64,000 bases of DNA from Meira nashicola (Eukaryota > Basidiomycota > Exobasidiomycetes > Exobasidiales > Brachybasidiaceae). The position numbers and the translations under genes were made by a program. The stretch covers positions 2,484,519 to 2,548,518 of the forward strand of contig BCJU01000003.1 in the NCBI GenBank assembly GCA_001600355.1. Direction: 5' to 3'. Positions 63,966-64,000 of this stretch are shown here, in pieces (within the stretch, counting starts at the first letter, position 1; each line of letters opens with the position of its first letter). Under the pieces are notes generated by a model. The model worked only from the letters and a program-made list of their open reading frames with translations, had not been told where the DNA came from and made no database searches.

Positions 63966-64000
63966 TTTGATTTACCTGTTCTCACCTATCTCCCTTAGTC

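Overview
The window is nuclear DNA from a filamentous or dimorphic fungus, most likely a basidiomycete. The gene set is entirely eukaryotic: Mediator subunit 13, NuA4 Eaf7, Ric8, TCF25/Rqc1, EB1, kinesin-1, a Dsn1-like kinetochore protein and mitochondrial Imp2. Most genes have no intron. Where introns occur they are short (62 to 81 nt), with GT(A/G)AGT-type donors and CAG or TAG acceptors. The one long intron (405 nt) is in ribosomal protein eS21. Yeast-like Ustilaginomycotina would fit the compact genes and rare introns, but I cannot prove the class from sequence alone. No tRNA, rRNA, transposon, CRISPR or viral remnant was seen.

Layout. At 0-5 kb lie the end of an alkaline phosphatase, then a secreted intradiol dioxygenase facing a fused carboxymuconolactone-decarboxylase / enol-lactone-hydrolase protein (an aromatic-ring catabolism pair), then a HEN1-type small-RNA methyltransferase. 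At 5-12.4 kb are a zeta-crystallin-type quinone reductase with two possible starts, a small basic unknown, Fcf1 (18S rRNA processing) and a 1303-residue membrane-anchored disordered protein. At 12.4-18.1 kb are a small secreted protein, a DUF4202 protein and two tandem secreted double-psi beta-barrel paralogues. At 18.9-20.8 kb are a ChaC glutathione-degrading enzyme and OMP decarboxylase, so close and so phased that a spliced fusion is possible. At 22.7-28.3 kb are kinesin-1, eS21 and two tiny secreted-protein genes with identical exon design. At 28.9-43.2 kb is a housekeeping block (Eaf7, a monocarboxylate-type MFS carrier, TCF25/Rqc1, Ric8, Med13). At 44.7-48.6 kb are a ubiquitin-ubiquitin-AN1 fusion, a sirtuin and a secreted GH43-like enzyme. 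At 48.8-64 kb are a large Ser-rich membrane protein, xylulokinase, an LRR protein, EB1, Imp2 and a Dsn1-like kinetochore protein.

Functional links. The dioxygenase and the fused CMD-hydrolase share a 545-bp divergent promoter and catalyse non-adjacent steps of the beta-ketoadipate route. The GH43-like enzyme and xylulokinase both belong to pentose use but are not adjacent. Several secreted-protein genes have a clear TATA box, often exactly TATAAATA, while most housekeeping genes do not show one. Exons too short to stand out as open frames were placed by hand for HEN1, the DUF4202 protein, ChaC, eS21, EB1 and three small secreted proteins. The most unusual items are the Ub-Ub-AN1 fusion, the possible OMPDC-ChaC fusion, the CMD-first fusion, the paired beta-barrel proteins with a conserved segment between dibasic sites, and the tiny secreted genes at 27-28.3 kb.
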